Assembly (NCBI RefSeq): GCF_041821085.1
Contig: NZ_JBGUAZ010000001.1
Location: 1 to 64,000 of the forward strand
Reading direction: 5' to 3'
DNA from: Natrinema sp. HArc-T2
GTDB lineage: Archaea > Halobacteriota > Halobacteria > Halobacteriales > Natrialbaceae
Length of the DNA stretch: 64,000 bases
Shown here in pieces: positions 33,754 to 42,370 of the stretch. The position numbers and the translations under genes are program-made. Positions within the stretch are counted from its first letter, which is position 1, and every line of letters begins with the position of its first letter. Under the pieces are notes generated by a model. That model was given only the letters and a program-made list of their open reading frames with translations. It searched no databases and had not been told where the DNA came from.

Positions 33754-33778
33754 TCGGACAGGCGGCGACTGCAGCCAG

Positions 33779-34402
33779 CTACAGCTGACACTTTCTCCCG
33801 ATCTCTCGTTCGTATCGTGTCTTGATCTCCGCAAACAGCGTCTCGCCAATCTCAGTGTGGAGTCGCGGTGCGGCTGTCGCGAAGAACTCGTCTAGGTTCT
33901 CGTACTGCGAGAAGGCGTCGTTTTCGTCGGTTTCGTCGTATCGGTTTTCGTGTTCGTACTTCAGTGCCTGCAGGCAGTTGTCGATTAGATCCATGTCCTT
34001 GACGAACTGTGCGGTGGGCGTCTTGCGACCCTCGTATTCCTCCCAGAGTGACCGGAACTCGCCATCGTTGTCGGCACCGAACGGCTCGAGCAAATCGCCA
34101 ATTGCCGCCCGCTCGCGGACTGCCTTCTCCTCGGCGGCCACCCGCTGGTGCTCGTCGTCCGCACGGGTCGGGATATCTCCCGTGCGCGCTTCCGCGAGGT
34201 CGTGGACCAGCGCCATCGCGACCGCCCGGTCCCGCTCGACGGCGTCGTCGGCCCGGTCTGCATACAGCAGACACAGCGTCGCCACGCCCCACGTGTGGGC
34301 CGCAACCGACTCCGGCGTGTCGATCTCGCGGAGGACCCACCCTGTCCGCAACTCGTCTTTCAACTCGAGCGCCTCGAGCAGGGCGCTGATGTCGTCGGCC
34401 AT
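33779..34402 (-). CDS. HD domain nucleotide phosphohydrolase-like protein
   Basis: A 207-residue protein of the YfbR/HDDC2 type. Metal ligands are His36 (SVAAHTWG), His67-Asp68 (ALVHDLAEA) and a later Asp in VKDMDLIDNCLQALKYE. Relatives are 5-prime-deoxyribonucleotidases. The C-terminal 60 residues are helical and acidic. It converges with the PUA gene (26 nt) and is divergent from NAC (135 nt). Confidence 0.85.
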   Translation of the reverse strand: MADDISALLEALELKDELRTGWVLREIDTPESVAAHTWGVATLCLLYADRADDAVERDRAVAMALVHDLAEARTGDIPTRADDEHQRVAAEEKAVRERAAIGDLLEPFGADNDGEFRSLWEEYEGRKTPTAQFVKDMDLIDNCLQALKYEHENRYDETDENDAFSQYENLDEFFATAAPRLHTEIGETLFAEIKTRYEREIGRKCQL

Positions 34403-34537
34403 GGCTGATTCTCACGCAGCAGATCGGTTGAACCCGTCGCTTATCGACCCTGTTTCGAGTCAGTGGATCGTTTCGGCGCCCGGGTCAGCGATCCTCGAAC
34501 GACAAAGTAAAAGGTCGCTCACGGCGACGTGGCGAGT

Positions 34538-34912
34538 ATGTTTGGAGGAGGCGGCGGACTCAATCCGCGCAAGATGGAACAGATGATGCAACAGATGGGT
34601 ATCGACGTCGAGGACATCGACGCCGAAGAGGTCATCATCCGCACTGCGGAGCACGACCTCGTGTTCAACGACGCCGAAGTCACCAAGATGGACGCCCGCG
34701 GGCAGGAGACCTACCAGGTCATCGGCTCGCCCGAGAAAGTCGAGGCCGGCTCGGCTGGCGGCGCTGCGGCTGACGACGACGCTGGCTCGTCGATCCCCGA
34801 CGACGATGTCGAACTCGTCGCCATGCGAGCTGACGTCAGCGAGGACGAGGCCCGCGAGGCCCTCGAAGCGACCGACGGCGACCTCGCCGCAGCAGTCGAG
34901 TCCCTCGAGTGA
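34538..34912 (+). CDS. nac: Nascent polypeptide-associated complex protein
   Basis: A 124-residue archaeal NAC. A Gly-rich start ([21 protein letters not shown]), the NAC beta domain ([31 protein letters not shown]), an acidic linker, and a C-terminal UBA domain ([31 protein letters not shown]). It binds ribosomes and emerging chains. A TATA-like AGTAAAAG lies about 30 nt upstream. It overlaps trmI by four bases. Confidence 0.95.
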   Translation: MFGGGGGLNPRKMEQMMQQMGIDVEDIDAEEVIIRTAEHDLVFNDAEVTKMDARGQETYQVIGSPEKVEAGSAGGAAADDDAGSSIPDDDVELVAMRADVSEDEAREALEATDGDLAAAVESLE

Positions 34913-35688
34913 CTCGCGTGAGCGGTGACGGCGACGGAGCCGACGAAAGTACTGACCGCATGCCGGTCTTGCTCGTCCGCGGCGATCGCGAGTTCCTCGT
35001 CGAACCCGGCGACGAGATGGGGACTGACCTCGGCGTGCTCGAGGTTCCCGAGGACGTCCAGTCGGGCGACACCGTCGAGACACATCTGGGCGACGAGTTT
35101 CAGGTGCGCCGACTGCGCGGCCCGGATCTCTTCCATCACTTCGAACGGACCGGTGCGCCGATGGTCCCCCGCGACATCGGGCTGGTGATCGGCGAGACGG
35201 GCATCGCAGGCGGCGATCGCGTGCTCGACGCCGGCACCGGAACGGGCGTGCTCGCGGCGATGATGGCCCGTGCCGGCGCTGAGGTGGTGACTTACGAGCG
35301 AGACGCCGACTTCGCCGACGTCGCCCGCGAGAACATGGCCCTGGGCGGCGTTTCCGATGCTGTCGATGTCCGAACCGGCGACGTGACCGAGCAGATCGAG
35401 GACCTCGAGTCCTCGTCGTTCGATGTTATGACGCTCGATACGGGCGACGCAGCGACGATGGTCGCGCACGCACCCGACCTGCTCGTCGACGGCGGCTTCG
35501 TCGCGGTCTACAGCCCATTCATCGAGTCGACTCGCGAGGTCGTCCAGACGGCCCACGAGGTCGGGCTCTCCGACGTGACCACGCGCGAGACGATCCAGCG
35601 CGAGATGCAGTTCGACGATCGGGGTTCGCGGCCGTCGACCGCACCCGTCGGCCACACCGGCTATCTGACGATCGCGCGCAACGAGTAA
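34909..35688 (+). CDS. trmI: tRNA (adenine-N1)-methyltransferase TrmI
   Basis: A 259-residue class I methyltransferase. The N-terminal beta domain precedes [33 protein letters not shown], whose SAM loop is DAGTGTG (near residue 107). It makes m1A57/58 in archaeal tRNA. It starts with GTG overlapping the NAC stop (GTGA), so NAC and TrmI are cotranscribed. The palindrome at 35791 follows 103 nt downstream. Confidence 0.9.
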   Translation: MTRVSGDGDGADESTDRMPVLLVRGDREFLVEPGDEMGTDLGVLEVPEDVQSGDTVETHLGDEFQVRRLRGPDLFHHFERTGAPMVPRDIGLVIGETGIAGGDRVLDAGTGTGVLAAMMARAGAEVVTYERDADFADVARENMALGGVSDAVDVRTGDVTEQIEDLESSSFDVMTLDTGDAATMVAHAPDLLVDGGFVAVYSPFIESTREVVQTAHEVGLSDVTTRETIQREMQFDDRGSRPSTAPVGHTGYLTIARNE

Positions 35689-35790
35689 CGCGCTCTCTCG
35701 CGGTTTTCTCTTCGCTCGCGAGTCCTGGTACCCACTGAGATTACCACCTCCCGATCGTGGTACCGTTCCAGAAACGGAATCACTGACCGG

Positions 35791-36067
35791 TGGCCGAGAG
35801 CGTGGCTCGAGCAGATGCGAGAGCCACGCGATCCGGGGGAGGGCAGGCCGTCACCCGTTACCTACCGCGAGCGAACCCGGAGGGTGAGCGAGCGGGCCGA
35901 CGACTGACCCATCGGGGAAGGAGGAGTGCTTTTGATCGACCCTAAGCGGGAGCGAAGCTCCCGCGAGGTCCGAGAGAGCTTCGCTCTCTCGAGATTTTGC
36001 CGAGGGACATCGCGCTGTGCGGCAGCTACGCTGCCGTCAGCGCGATAGACAGCAGCGCAAAAGGTCG
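35791..36067 (-). repeat. Structured gene-end element, copy 1
   Basis: Shares with 43253-43446, in order: TGGCCGAGAG, a 9-bp hairpin, CCGGGG/GGGCAGG, ACCGCGAGCGA, GAGCGAGCGGGCCGACGAC, and GGAGGAGTGCTTTTGATCGACC. The hairpin is GCGTGGCTC/GAGCCACGC here and GGACGGCTC/GAGCCGTCC in the other copy. This copy also has three perfect hairpins (35946-35964, 35971-35991, 36011-36044). It ends CAAAAGGTCG directly at the TFS stop codon. Strand is given relative to that gene. Confidence 0.75.
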
Positions 36068-36376
36068 TTAGTTGTCGTCCTCGCGCCACTTGTGCTCACA
36101 TTCGGTACAGATGAAGAACCGGGTTTCCGATTCGTCAGCAGCCCGAATCTGTTGCATATACCAGTGGGCGCGGTCGTTGCCACACTCGGGACAGCGCGCG
36201 TCGGTTTCGGGCAGCGAGGTCTCGCCGGACGACTCGATGATCTCGCTGGCTTCCTGGTCGTCGGTGACGACGTACTGGTCGGCGTCGCCTTTCGGCTTCG
36301 TAAAGCCACAGCTGCCACACTCCCAGATGCCGTCGTCGGCTTTCATCATCGAACCGCATTCGTCGCAGAATTCCAT
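36068..36376 (-). CDS. tfs: Transcription factor S (TFIIS/RpoM-like)
   Basis: A 102-residue protein with two zinc ribbons: Cys4/Cys7/Cys20/Cys23 and Cys62/Cys65/Cys90/Cys93. The C-terminal ribbon carries the catalytic acidic pair Asp81-Glu82 in IRAADESETRFF, so it should stimulate RNA cleavage in backtracked RNA polymerase. The length and spacing are standard for archaeal TFS. Confidence 0.95.
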   Translation of the reverse strand: MEFCDECGSMMKADDGIWECGSCGFTKPKGDADQYVVTDDQEASEIIESSGETSLPETDARCPECGNDRAHWYMQQIRAADESETRFFICTECEHKWREDDN

Positions 36377-36462
36377 CGTTGTCCGGGCTACGAGCGTGGA
36401 GCGACTTAAGGCACGCGTTTAGGCTCGCTGACCGGTCGCGGCTCCATGCCTATCGGCGGCAG

Positions 36463-36717
36463 TTAGCCTTCTCCTTCCGATTGGTACGGCTCGCCGACAG
36501 CCTCGCGCGGAAGGACGTTGTGGAGTTCCGACTTGAGGTCTGCGGCCGACTCGAAGCGGTCGCTGCCGCTGCGTTCGATGAGCGCGCCAAGGTTTCGCTC
36601 GCCGTCTGCAAGCAGGAGCGTGGTATCCTCGAGTTCGGCGGCAGCCTGGTCGGTCGTGACGGGGTACTCGAGGTCCGCGAAGACAGCTTCGATGCGGCTG
36701 AGTTTGACTTCAGACAT
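36463..36717 (-). CDS. Haloarchaeal DUF5789-like protein
   Basis: An 84-residue acidic protein (EVKLSRIEAVFADLEYPVTTDQAAAEL ... LKSELHNVLPREAVGEPYQSEGEG). It belongs to a small haloarchaeal family I recall as DUF5789, without known function. The start at 36717 was preferred over an in-frame ATG seven codons upstream. It may be cotranscribed with tfs, 86 nt further on the same strand. Confidence 0.75.
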   Translation of the reverse strand: MSEVKLSRIEAVFADLEYPVTTDQAAAELEDTTLLLADGERNLGALIERSGSDRFESAADLKSELHNVLPREAVGEPYQSEGEG

Positions 36718-36832
36718 GGGTGGAGAAACGCAGTCCAATGGTATGTACTTCTGCTGTGCGTGGCCGTACTGTCACGGACACCAATCTGTCCCGTCGAAAC
36801 TGTAATCGGGTGGGGGCACACAGTTAGGATTT

Positions 36833-38122
36833 ATGCGGAGTGTCGTCGAGCGGGTTATCGCGCCGTTTGCTGTGGATCGACGGGTCCTCGCGCTGGCGGG
36901 TGCCCGAATGGCAGACGGGATCGGCAACTCGTTTCTGATCATCGTCATCCCGCTGTACGTGACCAGCGGCGTCGTCGGCGGGACGGCGTTCGGTCTCGAG
37001 GAGTCGATGATCATCGGGCTGATCCTTTCGCTGTTTGGCTTTCTCAACAGCAGCTTTCAGCCAGTGACCGGGCGACTCTCGGATCGGCTCGGCCGGCGCA
37101 AGCCCTTTATTTTGGCCGGGCTCGCCGGCCTCGCATTGACGAATATCGCCTACGTCGTCGCGGAGACGTACATCTCCCTGCTGGTCATCCGCGGGCTGCA
37201 GGGCGTCAGCGTCGCGTTCATCATTCCGGCGTCGGTCGCGCTCGTCAACGAACTCGCCTCGAGCGGCGATCGCGGCGGGAACATGGGCGTCTACAATACC
37301 TTTCGGCTGGTCGGCTTTGGAGCCGGCCCCGCGGTCGCCGGTGCCGTCGTCAACCTCGGTCCCTACGCGCTCCCCGGTGGAGTGGTGGTCAACGGCTTCG
37401 ACGCCGCATTCTACATCGCCACGATCACGGCGACGATCAGCTACGTGCTGGTGACGGTGCTCGTCTCCGATCCCGCGTCGACGGTGGCGAACGCCGGTGC
37501 GGACCTCTCGATTCCGGTCCTCGATCGGACGGGTCCGAACCTCCTCGATCCAATCTTCACGCTCGGCCTCGCGTCGTTTTTTATGGCCACGGGGATCGCG
37601 CTCTTTGCGACCATCCAGCCGCAGGTCAACGCCCGCCTCGAGCAGGACGCGACCTGGTTCGGTCTGCAGTTCGCGGCGTTCATCCTCGCGCAGGTCGCCC
37701 TCCAGACGCCGATCGGGCGGGCCTGCGATCGGTACGGTCGTCGACCGTTTATCGTCACTGGAATGGTGTTGTTGATCCCGACGACGCTCGTCCAGGGGTT
37801 CATTCTCTCGTCGGTGCTGATGTTCGTCGCGCGGCTGTTCCAGGGCGTCGCCGCCGCGATGGTCTTCGCCCCGTCGCTGGCGCTGGCGGGCGATCTCGCC
37901 GGCGCGGGCGAATCCGGCTCGAAGTTGTCAGTGCTCACGATGGCCTTTGGCTACGGGATCGCCGCCGGGCCGTTCTCATCGGGCGCGCTGGTGGGGTATG
38001 GCTTTCAGGTCCCGTTCGTCTTCGGTGCCGTTCTCGCCGTGTTCGGTGCAATTTTGGTCTATACGCAGGTCGAGGAGACGCTCGAGACGACGGCTCCGGT
38101 CCCGGTTTTCGGAGACGATTGA
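36833..38122 (+). CDS. MFS transporter
   Basis: A 429-residue protein with 12 predicted helices. The loop 2-3 motif is GRLSDRLGRRKPF (near residue 79) and its repeat in the second half is GRACDRYGRRPF (near 297), both the MFS G-x-x-x-D-R-x-G-R-R signature. It is drug/sugar-type by topology; the substrate is unknown. Its TGA stop is the first three bases of the palindromic element at 38120. Confidence 0.9.
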   Translation: MRSVVERVIAPFAVDRRVLALAGARMADGIGNSFLIIVIPLYVTSGVVGGTAFGLEESMIIGLILSLFGFLNSSFQPVTGRLSDRLGRRKPFILAGLAGLALTNIAYVVAETYISLLVIRGLQGVSVAFIIPASVALVNELASSGDRGGNMGVYNTFRLVGFGAGPAVAGAVVNLGPYALPGGVVVNGFDAAFYIATITATISYVLVTVLVSDPASTVANAGADLSIPVLDRTGPNLLDPIFTLGLASFFMATGIALFATIQPQVNARLEQDATWFGLQFAAFILAQVALQTPIGRACDRYGRRPFIVTGMVLLIPTTLVQGFILSSVLMFVARLFQGVAAAMVFAPSLALAGDLAGAGESGSKLSVLTMAFGYGIAAGPFSSGALVGYGFQVPFVFGAVLAVFGAILVYTQVEETLETTAPVPVFGDD

Positions 38123-38203
38123 GACGGTCTGCTGTCACGAGTTTCCGGTGCAACCGCAGGGCAGTCGCGGTTGCATCGGAACTGACTGAGTGCAGTCCAT
38201 CTT
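38120..38203. repeat. 84-86 bp palindromic element, copy G
   Basis: Begins TGAGACGGTCTGCTGTCACG, where TGA is the stop codon of the MFS gene. The inner stem TTCCGGTGCAACCGC (38143-38157) pairs with GCGGTTGCATCGGAA (38167-38181) with one wobble. The right end is GACTGAGTGCAGTCC and is less complete than in other copies. Confidence 0.8.
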
Positions 38204-38257
38204 GCCGGACGCGACGGGACGCAACGCAAAAGTAGCGGTTCCCCATACGGTTCGACG

Positions 38258-38761
38258 ATGACGCTCTCGGAGGAGGCCAAAGACCGGTTGGCGGACGTAG
38301 TGGAGCTACAGCCGACGAAAAACGCCGAACTCCAGGATCGGTGGGGGATGGAAAGCGGCAGCGAGGTCCACCAGTATCTCGAGAACGAACTCGGCGACTA
38401 CTACTTCCGTGATGATAACAGCCTGATCCGGGCGACTGCCGAGGCGGCGGAGTTGGTCGACGTCGAGCCGGGTATCGAGAGCGATCCCGACGCCGACGGA
38501 GCCCCCTCCAAAATCCGCGTCCCCGAGCTACAGGCCCAGATCGTCGCGGTGCTGGCCGCCCCCGACGAACGATCCGAGAGCGTCGTCTCGGTGCTCCACA
38601 AGCTCCGAGACGAGTACGACATCGACCCCGACGCCGAGGACGTCCGCTCGGGGCTCCAGAGCCTGCGCCGGAAGGGCGTCGTCGAGGTCGAGTATCGCAC
38701 CGTTCCCACGTTCCGGCTGGCCGTCGAACGTGACGACCTCGAGGTCGCCGTCTCCGACTGA
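38258..38761 (+). CDS. Haloarchaeal DUF5797-like protein
   Basis: A 167-residue acidic protein. The first half (LQPTKNAELQDRWGMESGSEVHQYLENELGDYYFRDDN) looks like a winged helix, and the second half (LQAQIVAVLAAPDERSESVVSVLHKL) a second helical domain ending in strands. I recall it as DUF5797. A role in nucleic-acid binding is possible but unproven. AAAAGT about 27 nt upstream fits a leaderless promoter. Confidence 0.75.
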   Translation: MTLSEEAKDRLADVVELQPTKNAELQDRWGMESGSEVHQYLENELGDYYFRDDNSLIRATAEAAELVDVEPGIESDPDADGAPSKIRVPELQAQIVAVLAAPDERSESVVSVLHKLRDEYDIDPDAEDVRSGLQSLRRKGVVEVEYRTVPTFRLAVERDDLEVAVSD

Positions 38762-38791
38762 TCCTTCTCGCTGCGAGGATTGTCGACCGTC

Positions 38792-39844
38792 CTACAGTCC
38801 CGGCCGTCGTCGCCGGCGGCGCTCGCTGAGAAGCCGCTGTACCAGTTTTCCGGGGCCACCCTCGATCGGCCAGCCGCGGGTCCGCCAGGTCGGCGGCTCG
38901 GGTTCGTAGTGAGAACAGGACCCGGCACACTCGGCGACCGTCTGACAGCGATCCATGGCAGCACAGTGGGGTAGCGCCTGTCGGTCGTCTCGAGCGCGCA
39001 ACTGGAAGTGCCGACAATCAGGACACATCGTATCGACAAACGAGCGCCAGCCGCGCTCGTAGGCGCGTTCGGCGATCGCGAGCCGTGTGTCGGCCTTCGT
39101 CTCGGGGTCGACGTACTCGAATCGGGCCGCCGACGCGTCGTGGCCGTTGCCGTCGGGTTGCTCGAGGATCCGCGTTCCCGGCTCGTCGACCGCCAGCGTT
39201 CGGGGATACCAGGCGACGTCGGCGGTCAGCGCGTCGGGCTCGAGCGCGAGGATTCCAGCTTCGACAGGCAGGTCCTCGAAGAGCGCGGGCTCGACGGTGT
39301 CACCCGTCGCCCGGGTCGCGACCCAGACCTCGTCGGCCAGCCCCATGGCGACGTCGTACTCGAGTTGCGCGCCGAGCGCGCGGGCGGCGCTGGCATCGAG
39401 GTCCGGTTTGTTCTCGATCGCGACGATCCGCTCGAGCCAGTCGGGATAGACCCACTTGCGTCGGATCTCGATGCGATTGCCCGACTTTTGCGTCTCGAGG
39501 ATCCCGCGGTCGTCGGCGCGGTGGATCGCCTCGCGGACGTATCGCCACGGGTAGCCGGGATGTGGGAGGGCGTCGCGGTAGTAGGTCCACTCGTTGGGGG
39601 CGTTTCGGACGATGTGGAGGAGATCGCTATCGAGTCGGTCAGGACCGAACCGAGCACGGCGACGGAGGGCGTCGGGGTCGCACTCGAGCACGATGGTGTC
39701 CCAGCGGCGGCGCTTCGTGCCGAGTTGGCGAGCGACGACGATCGCAGTGTCGTCGCTGGTAGCGGTGGCTGCCGGTGGCCAGGCCAGTTCGGCCCAGCGA
39801 CAGGTCCGGAGCTCGAAGCCGAACTCGGCAGTGTATGGGTCCAC
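38792..39844 (-). CDS. Haloarchaeal DUF5787-like protein
   Basis: A 350-residue protein. The middle (WLERIVAIENKPDLDASAARALGAQLEYDVAMGLADEVWVAT) has the E-x-K and acidic pattern of restriction-endonuclease-like folds (Glu near residue 149, Lys 151). The C-terminal part has Cys clusters MCPDCRHFQLRA and LPHCAAMDRCQTVAECAGSC that could bind metal or an Fe-S cluster. The family is conserved in haloarchaea (DUF5787 from memory) and its function is unknown. Confidence 0.7.
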   Translation of the reverse strand: MDPYTAEFGFELRTCRWAELAWPPAATATSDDTAIVVARQLGTKRRRWDTIVLECDPDALRRRARFGPDRLDSDLLHIVRNAPNEWTYYRDALPHPGYPWRYVREAIHRADDRGILETQKSGNRIEIRRKWVYPDWLERIVAIENKPDLDASAARALGAQLEYDVAMGLADEVWVATRATGDTVEPALFEDLPVEAGILALEPDALTADVAWYPRTLAVDEPGTRILEQPDGNGHDASAARFEYVDPETKADTRLAIAERAYERGWRSFVDTMCPDCRHFQLRARDDRQALPHCAAMDRCQTVAECAGSCSHYEPEPPTWRTRGWPIEGGPGKLVQRLLSERRRRRRPGL

Positions 39845-39903
39845 GGCGGTGCTTGGAAACGGAGTGTGAAAACGCTACTCGATCGGGCGTCGTTCCCGTC
39901 CGA

Positions 39904-40341
39904 CTACTCTTCGTCCTCGTCCTCGCGTTCGTCTAGAAATTCGTGGGCGTCCTCCAGAATCTCGCGCGGACCGTCCTGCGTGACGGTGTTGATCGCCTGT
40001 TCGTAGTCGCGCCACTGGAGGTCGCGGTGTTCGTTCGAGAGTTCCGCGCTGGCCTCGAACGACTTCGCAACAAAGAGGTGAACGGTTTTGTGAATCGTCT
40101 TACCGTTCGCCTCGAAGACGTAGTCGTAGTCTTTGCGAAAGCCGTCGAGGAGCCGGAACTGTTCAATACCTGCCTCTTCCTTTACTTCGCGGATCGCCGT
40201 CTGCTGTAGTTCTTCATCTCCTTCGACACCGCCCTTGGGAAACTCCCAATCGCCTGGGCGGCTCTTGAGTAGAAGATACTCGCGCCGGCCCCGCGTATCG
40301 CGGAAGAGGATCGCGCCTGCGCTCGTAGCTTCGACTGCCAT
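39904..40341 (-). CDS. Nudix hydrolase, diadenosine tetraphosphatase type
   Basis: A 145-residue protein with the Nudix box GGVEGDEELQQTAIREVKEEAGI (residues 36-58), preceded by LLLKSRPGDWEFPKG, as in asymmetrical Ap4A hydrolases. It ends in a very acidic tail (DEREDEDEE). It likely removes signalling or toxic dinucleoside polyphosphates. Confidence 0.85.
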   Translation of the reverse strand: MAVEATSAGAILFRDTRGRREYLLLKSRPGDWEFPKGGVEGDEELQQTAIREVKEEAGIEQFRLLDGFRKDYDYVFEANGKTIHKTVHLFVAKSFEASAELSNEHRDLQWRDYEQAINTVTQDGPREILEDAHEFLDEREDEDEE

Positions 40342-40452
40342 TAAGTAGGCTAACAGGTGAGGCGTTAAGAGAATATCGGACTGTTCGTCCAGCGTCTGCT
40401 GATTGCAGCCCCGATTTGCACGTCGTTGCTGGCCGATCGACCGCAGCCGTTC

Positions 40453-40585
40453 ATACTGTCGGACAGCACCATCGTAACAACTGATACGGACTGCTGTCGG
40501 TCAGTGCCGGTGGGACCGCGACCCTCTGCGGACCCACCGCTCACTCGTGACAGCAGCCCGTATCACTACTGCTGTTCAACAGTAT
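40453..40585. repeat. ATACTGTCGGACA-type element split by another element
   Basis: The outer ends ATACTGTCGGACAGCA (40453-40468) and TGCTGTTCAACAGTAT (40570-40585) are inverted repeats matching the element at 18161. Between them sits a complete 84-bp element of the other family (40482-40565). The rest of 40342-40662 holds promoter DNA for the neighbouring genes. Confidence 0.7.
40482..40565. repeat. 84-86 bp palindromic element, copy D
   Basis: Perfect 8-bp ends TGATACGG and CCGTATCA, then ACTGCTGTC on the left and GACAGCAG on the right. The inner stem GGTGGGACCGC pairs with GCGGACCCACC with one mismatch. Nested within an ATACTGTCGG element. Confidence 0.8.
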
Positions 40586-40662
40586 CACCGCGCGTGATCG
40601 GTCTCGGCGTGTCTCAGCAAGTTTTTACGCACCCACCGTCGACATATGCGACAGCACCAGCC

Positions 40663-40998
40663 ATGACCTTTGTCACCCGTCTGACGCTCCAAAGCGGCGA
40701 TCGCGCCGCGCTCGATGGTATCGTCGAGGACATCAAAACCACCGCCGAACGAAAGGGAGCGGCACTGAAAGGCCCCCACTCCCATCCGCCGGAGCGACTC
40801 TCGGTCCCACAGCGCTGTCGACTGCACGCTGACGACGACCGGCAGTTTTCCTCGTGGGATTACACCGTCTTCACCCGCGAACTCGAGATTCACGGCCACG
40901 ACAACCTCGCGCGCAACATCGCCTCGCAGAACTTCCCCGATTCGGTCCATATCGAGGCCGAAGTCGAACAGATCCACGGCGCGGGTCGCGGAAACTGA
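40663..40998 (+). CDS. S10-like (uS10/mL48 family) protein
   Basis: A 111-residue protein with an S10-like layout: TFVTRLTLQSGDRAALDGIVEDIKTTAERKGAALKGPHSHPPERLSVP, then WDYTVFTRELEIHGHDNLARNIASQNFPDSVHIEAEVEQI. It is longer and more acidic than the true S10 and is a haloarchaeal paralogue; whether it sits on the ribosome is not known. A TTTTTAC box lies at 40622-40628. The earlier ATG at 40645 gives only six codons. Confidence 0.8.
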   Translation: MTFVTRLTLQSGDRAALDGIVEDIKTTAERKGAALKGPHSHPPERLSVPQRCRLHADDDRQFSSWDYTVFTRELEIHGHDNLARNIASQNFPDSVHIEAEVEQIHGAGRGN

Positions 40999-41036
40999 AC
41001 TGATTCTCCCGTTCGCGACGAGACCGGCGACAGGGC

Positions 41037-41043
41037 TTTTTAC
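41037..41043 (+). promoter_or_regulatory. TATA-like box of M20 amidohydrolase gene
   Basis: TTTTTAC about 26 nt before the ATG at 41065, consistent with a leaderless transcript. Confidence 0.5.
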
Positions 41044-41064
41044 CATTCCAAACGAGGACAGGAT

Positions 41065-42345
41065 ATGACCGCTGACGACCTCGTCTCACTCCGGCGAGAC
41101 CTCCATCGGAAACCCGAACCCGCTTGGCGCGAATTCTATACGACCGCACGGATCGTCGACGAACTCGAGTCGCGACTCGGCGACGACCTCGACCAGCTTT
41201 ACGTCGGGCCTGAGGCGATCGCTGGTGACCACCGGCTAGCAGTCCCCGACAACGCGGAACTAGCCCGTTGGTACGAGCAGGCCAGAGAGACGGACGTCGA
41301 TGATGCCACGCTCGAGTCCCTCGAGGGCGGTTACACCGGCGCGGTCGCGGTCATCGAACGCGGCGAGGGGCCGACAGTCGGCCTGCGCGTCGACATCGAC
41401 GGGCTCCCGCGACCCGAATCCGACGAGTTGAGCCACACTCCTGCTGCTGCGGGCTTTCGCTCTGAACATGAGGGCGCGATGCACGCCTGCGGGCACGACG
41501 CCCACGCGACGATCGGGATCGGCGTCCTCGAGCGACTTGCAGCGAGCGACTTTACGGGCACCCTGAAGGTTTTCTTCCAGCCTGCAGAGGAGGTCGTCGG
41601 CGGCGGCAAGTCGATGGCCGAAAGCCAGCACATCGAAGACGTCGACTATCTGCTCGCGACCCACATCGGGCTCGACCATCCGACCGGTGAGATCGTCGCA
41701 GGGATCGATGGCTTTCTGGCGGTCTCCCATCTCGAGGCCGACTTCACGGGTAAATCGGCCCATGCCGGCGGCCACCCCGAACAGGGGCGCAACGCCGTCC
41801 AGGCGATGGCGACAGCCGTCCAGAACCTCTACGCGATTCCCCGGCACAACGACGGCACAACGCGGGTCAACGCGGGCGTCGTCGAGGGTGGTAGCGCCGC
41901 CAACGTCATTCCCGACGAGGCGCGGATCGTCGCCGAGGTGCGCGGCGAGACGACAGAACTGATGGAGTATATGAAACACCGAGCCGAGCAGGTGCTCCGG
42001 AGTGCTGCCGAGATGCATGACTGTGAGGTGTCGATCGAGACCGGCGCGGAGGCACCCAGCGCAAGAAGTGACGACGACCTCGTTTCGATCGTCGCCGACG
42101 TGGCCGGCGAGACGGCGGGCGTCGAACGGGTCAAAGAGCGCGACGAACTCGGCGGCAGCGAGGACGCGACGTACCTGATGCGGGCGGTCCAGGAATGCGG
42201 CGGCAGCGCCTGTTATGTTGGCGTCGGCACTGATCACCCCGGCGGCCATCACACGGCGACGTTCGACGTCGACGAAGCGAGCATCGGCCACGGGATCGAC
42301 GTGCTGGCGGGTGCGATCGAGCGGATCGGCAGCGGGCGTCCCTGA
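41065..42345 (+). CDS. M20 family amidohydrolase (AbgA-like)
   Basis: A 426-residue metallohydrolase. Metal ligands lie in MHACGHDAHATIG (near residue 147), FQPAEEVVGGG (near 175), THIGLDH (near 203), and the late GVGTDHPGGHHTATFD. It resembles p-aminobenzoyl-glutamate hydrolase subunit A and N-acyl-amino-acid amidohydrolases; the substrate cannot be fixed by sequence. It converges with the lipoprotein gene (26 nt). Confidence 0.85.
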   Translation: MTADDLVSLRRDLHRKPEPAWREFYTTARIVDELESRLGDDLDQLYVGPEAIAGDHRLAVPDNAELARWYEQARETDVDDATLESLEGGYTGAVAVIERGEGPTVGLRVDIDGLPRPESDELSHTPAAAGFRSEHEGAMHACGHDAHATIGIGVLERLAASDFTGTLKVFFQPAEEVVGGGKSMAESQHIEDVDYLLATHIGLDHPTGEIVAGIDGFLAVSHLEADFTGKSAHAGGHPEQGRNAVQAMATAVQNLYAIPRHNDGTTRVNAGVVEGGSAANVIPDEARIVAEVRGETTELMEYMKHRAEQVLRSAAEMHDCEVSIETGAEAPSARSDDDLVSIVADVAGETAGVERVKERDELGGSEDATYLMRAVQECGGSACYVGVGTDHPGGHHTATFDVDEASIGHGIDVLAGAIERIGSGRP

Positions 42346-42370
42346 TCGAGCATCGGCGGTCGTTGCGCTC

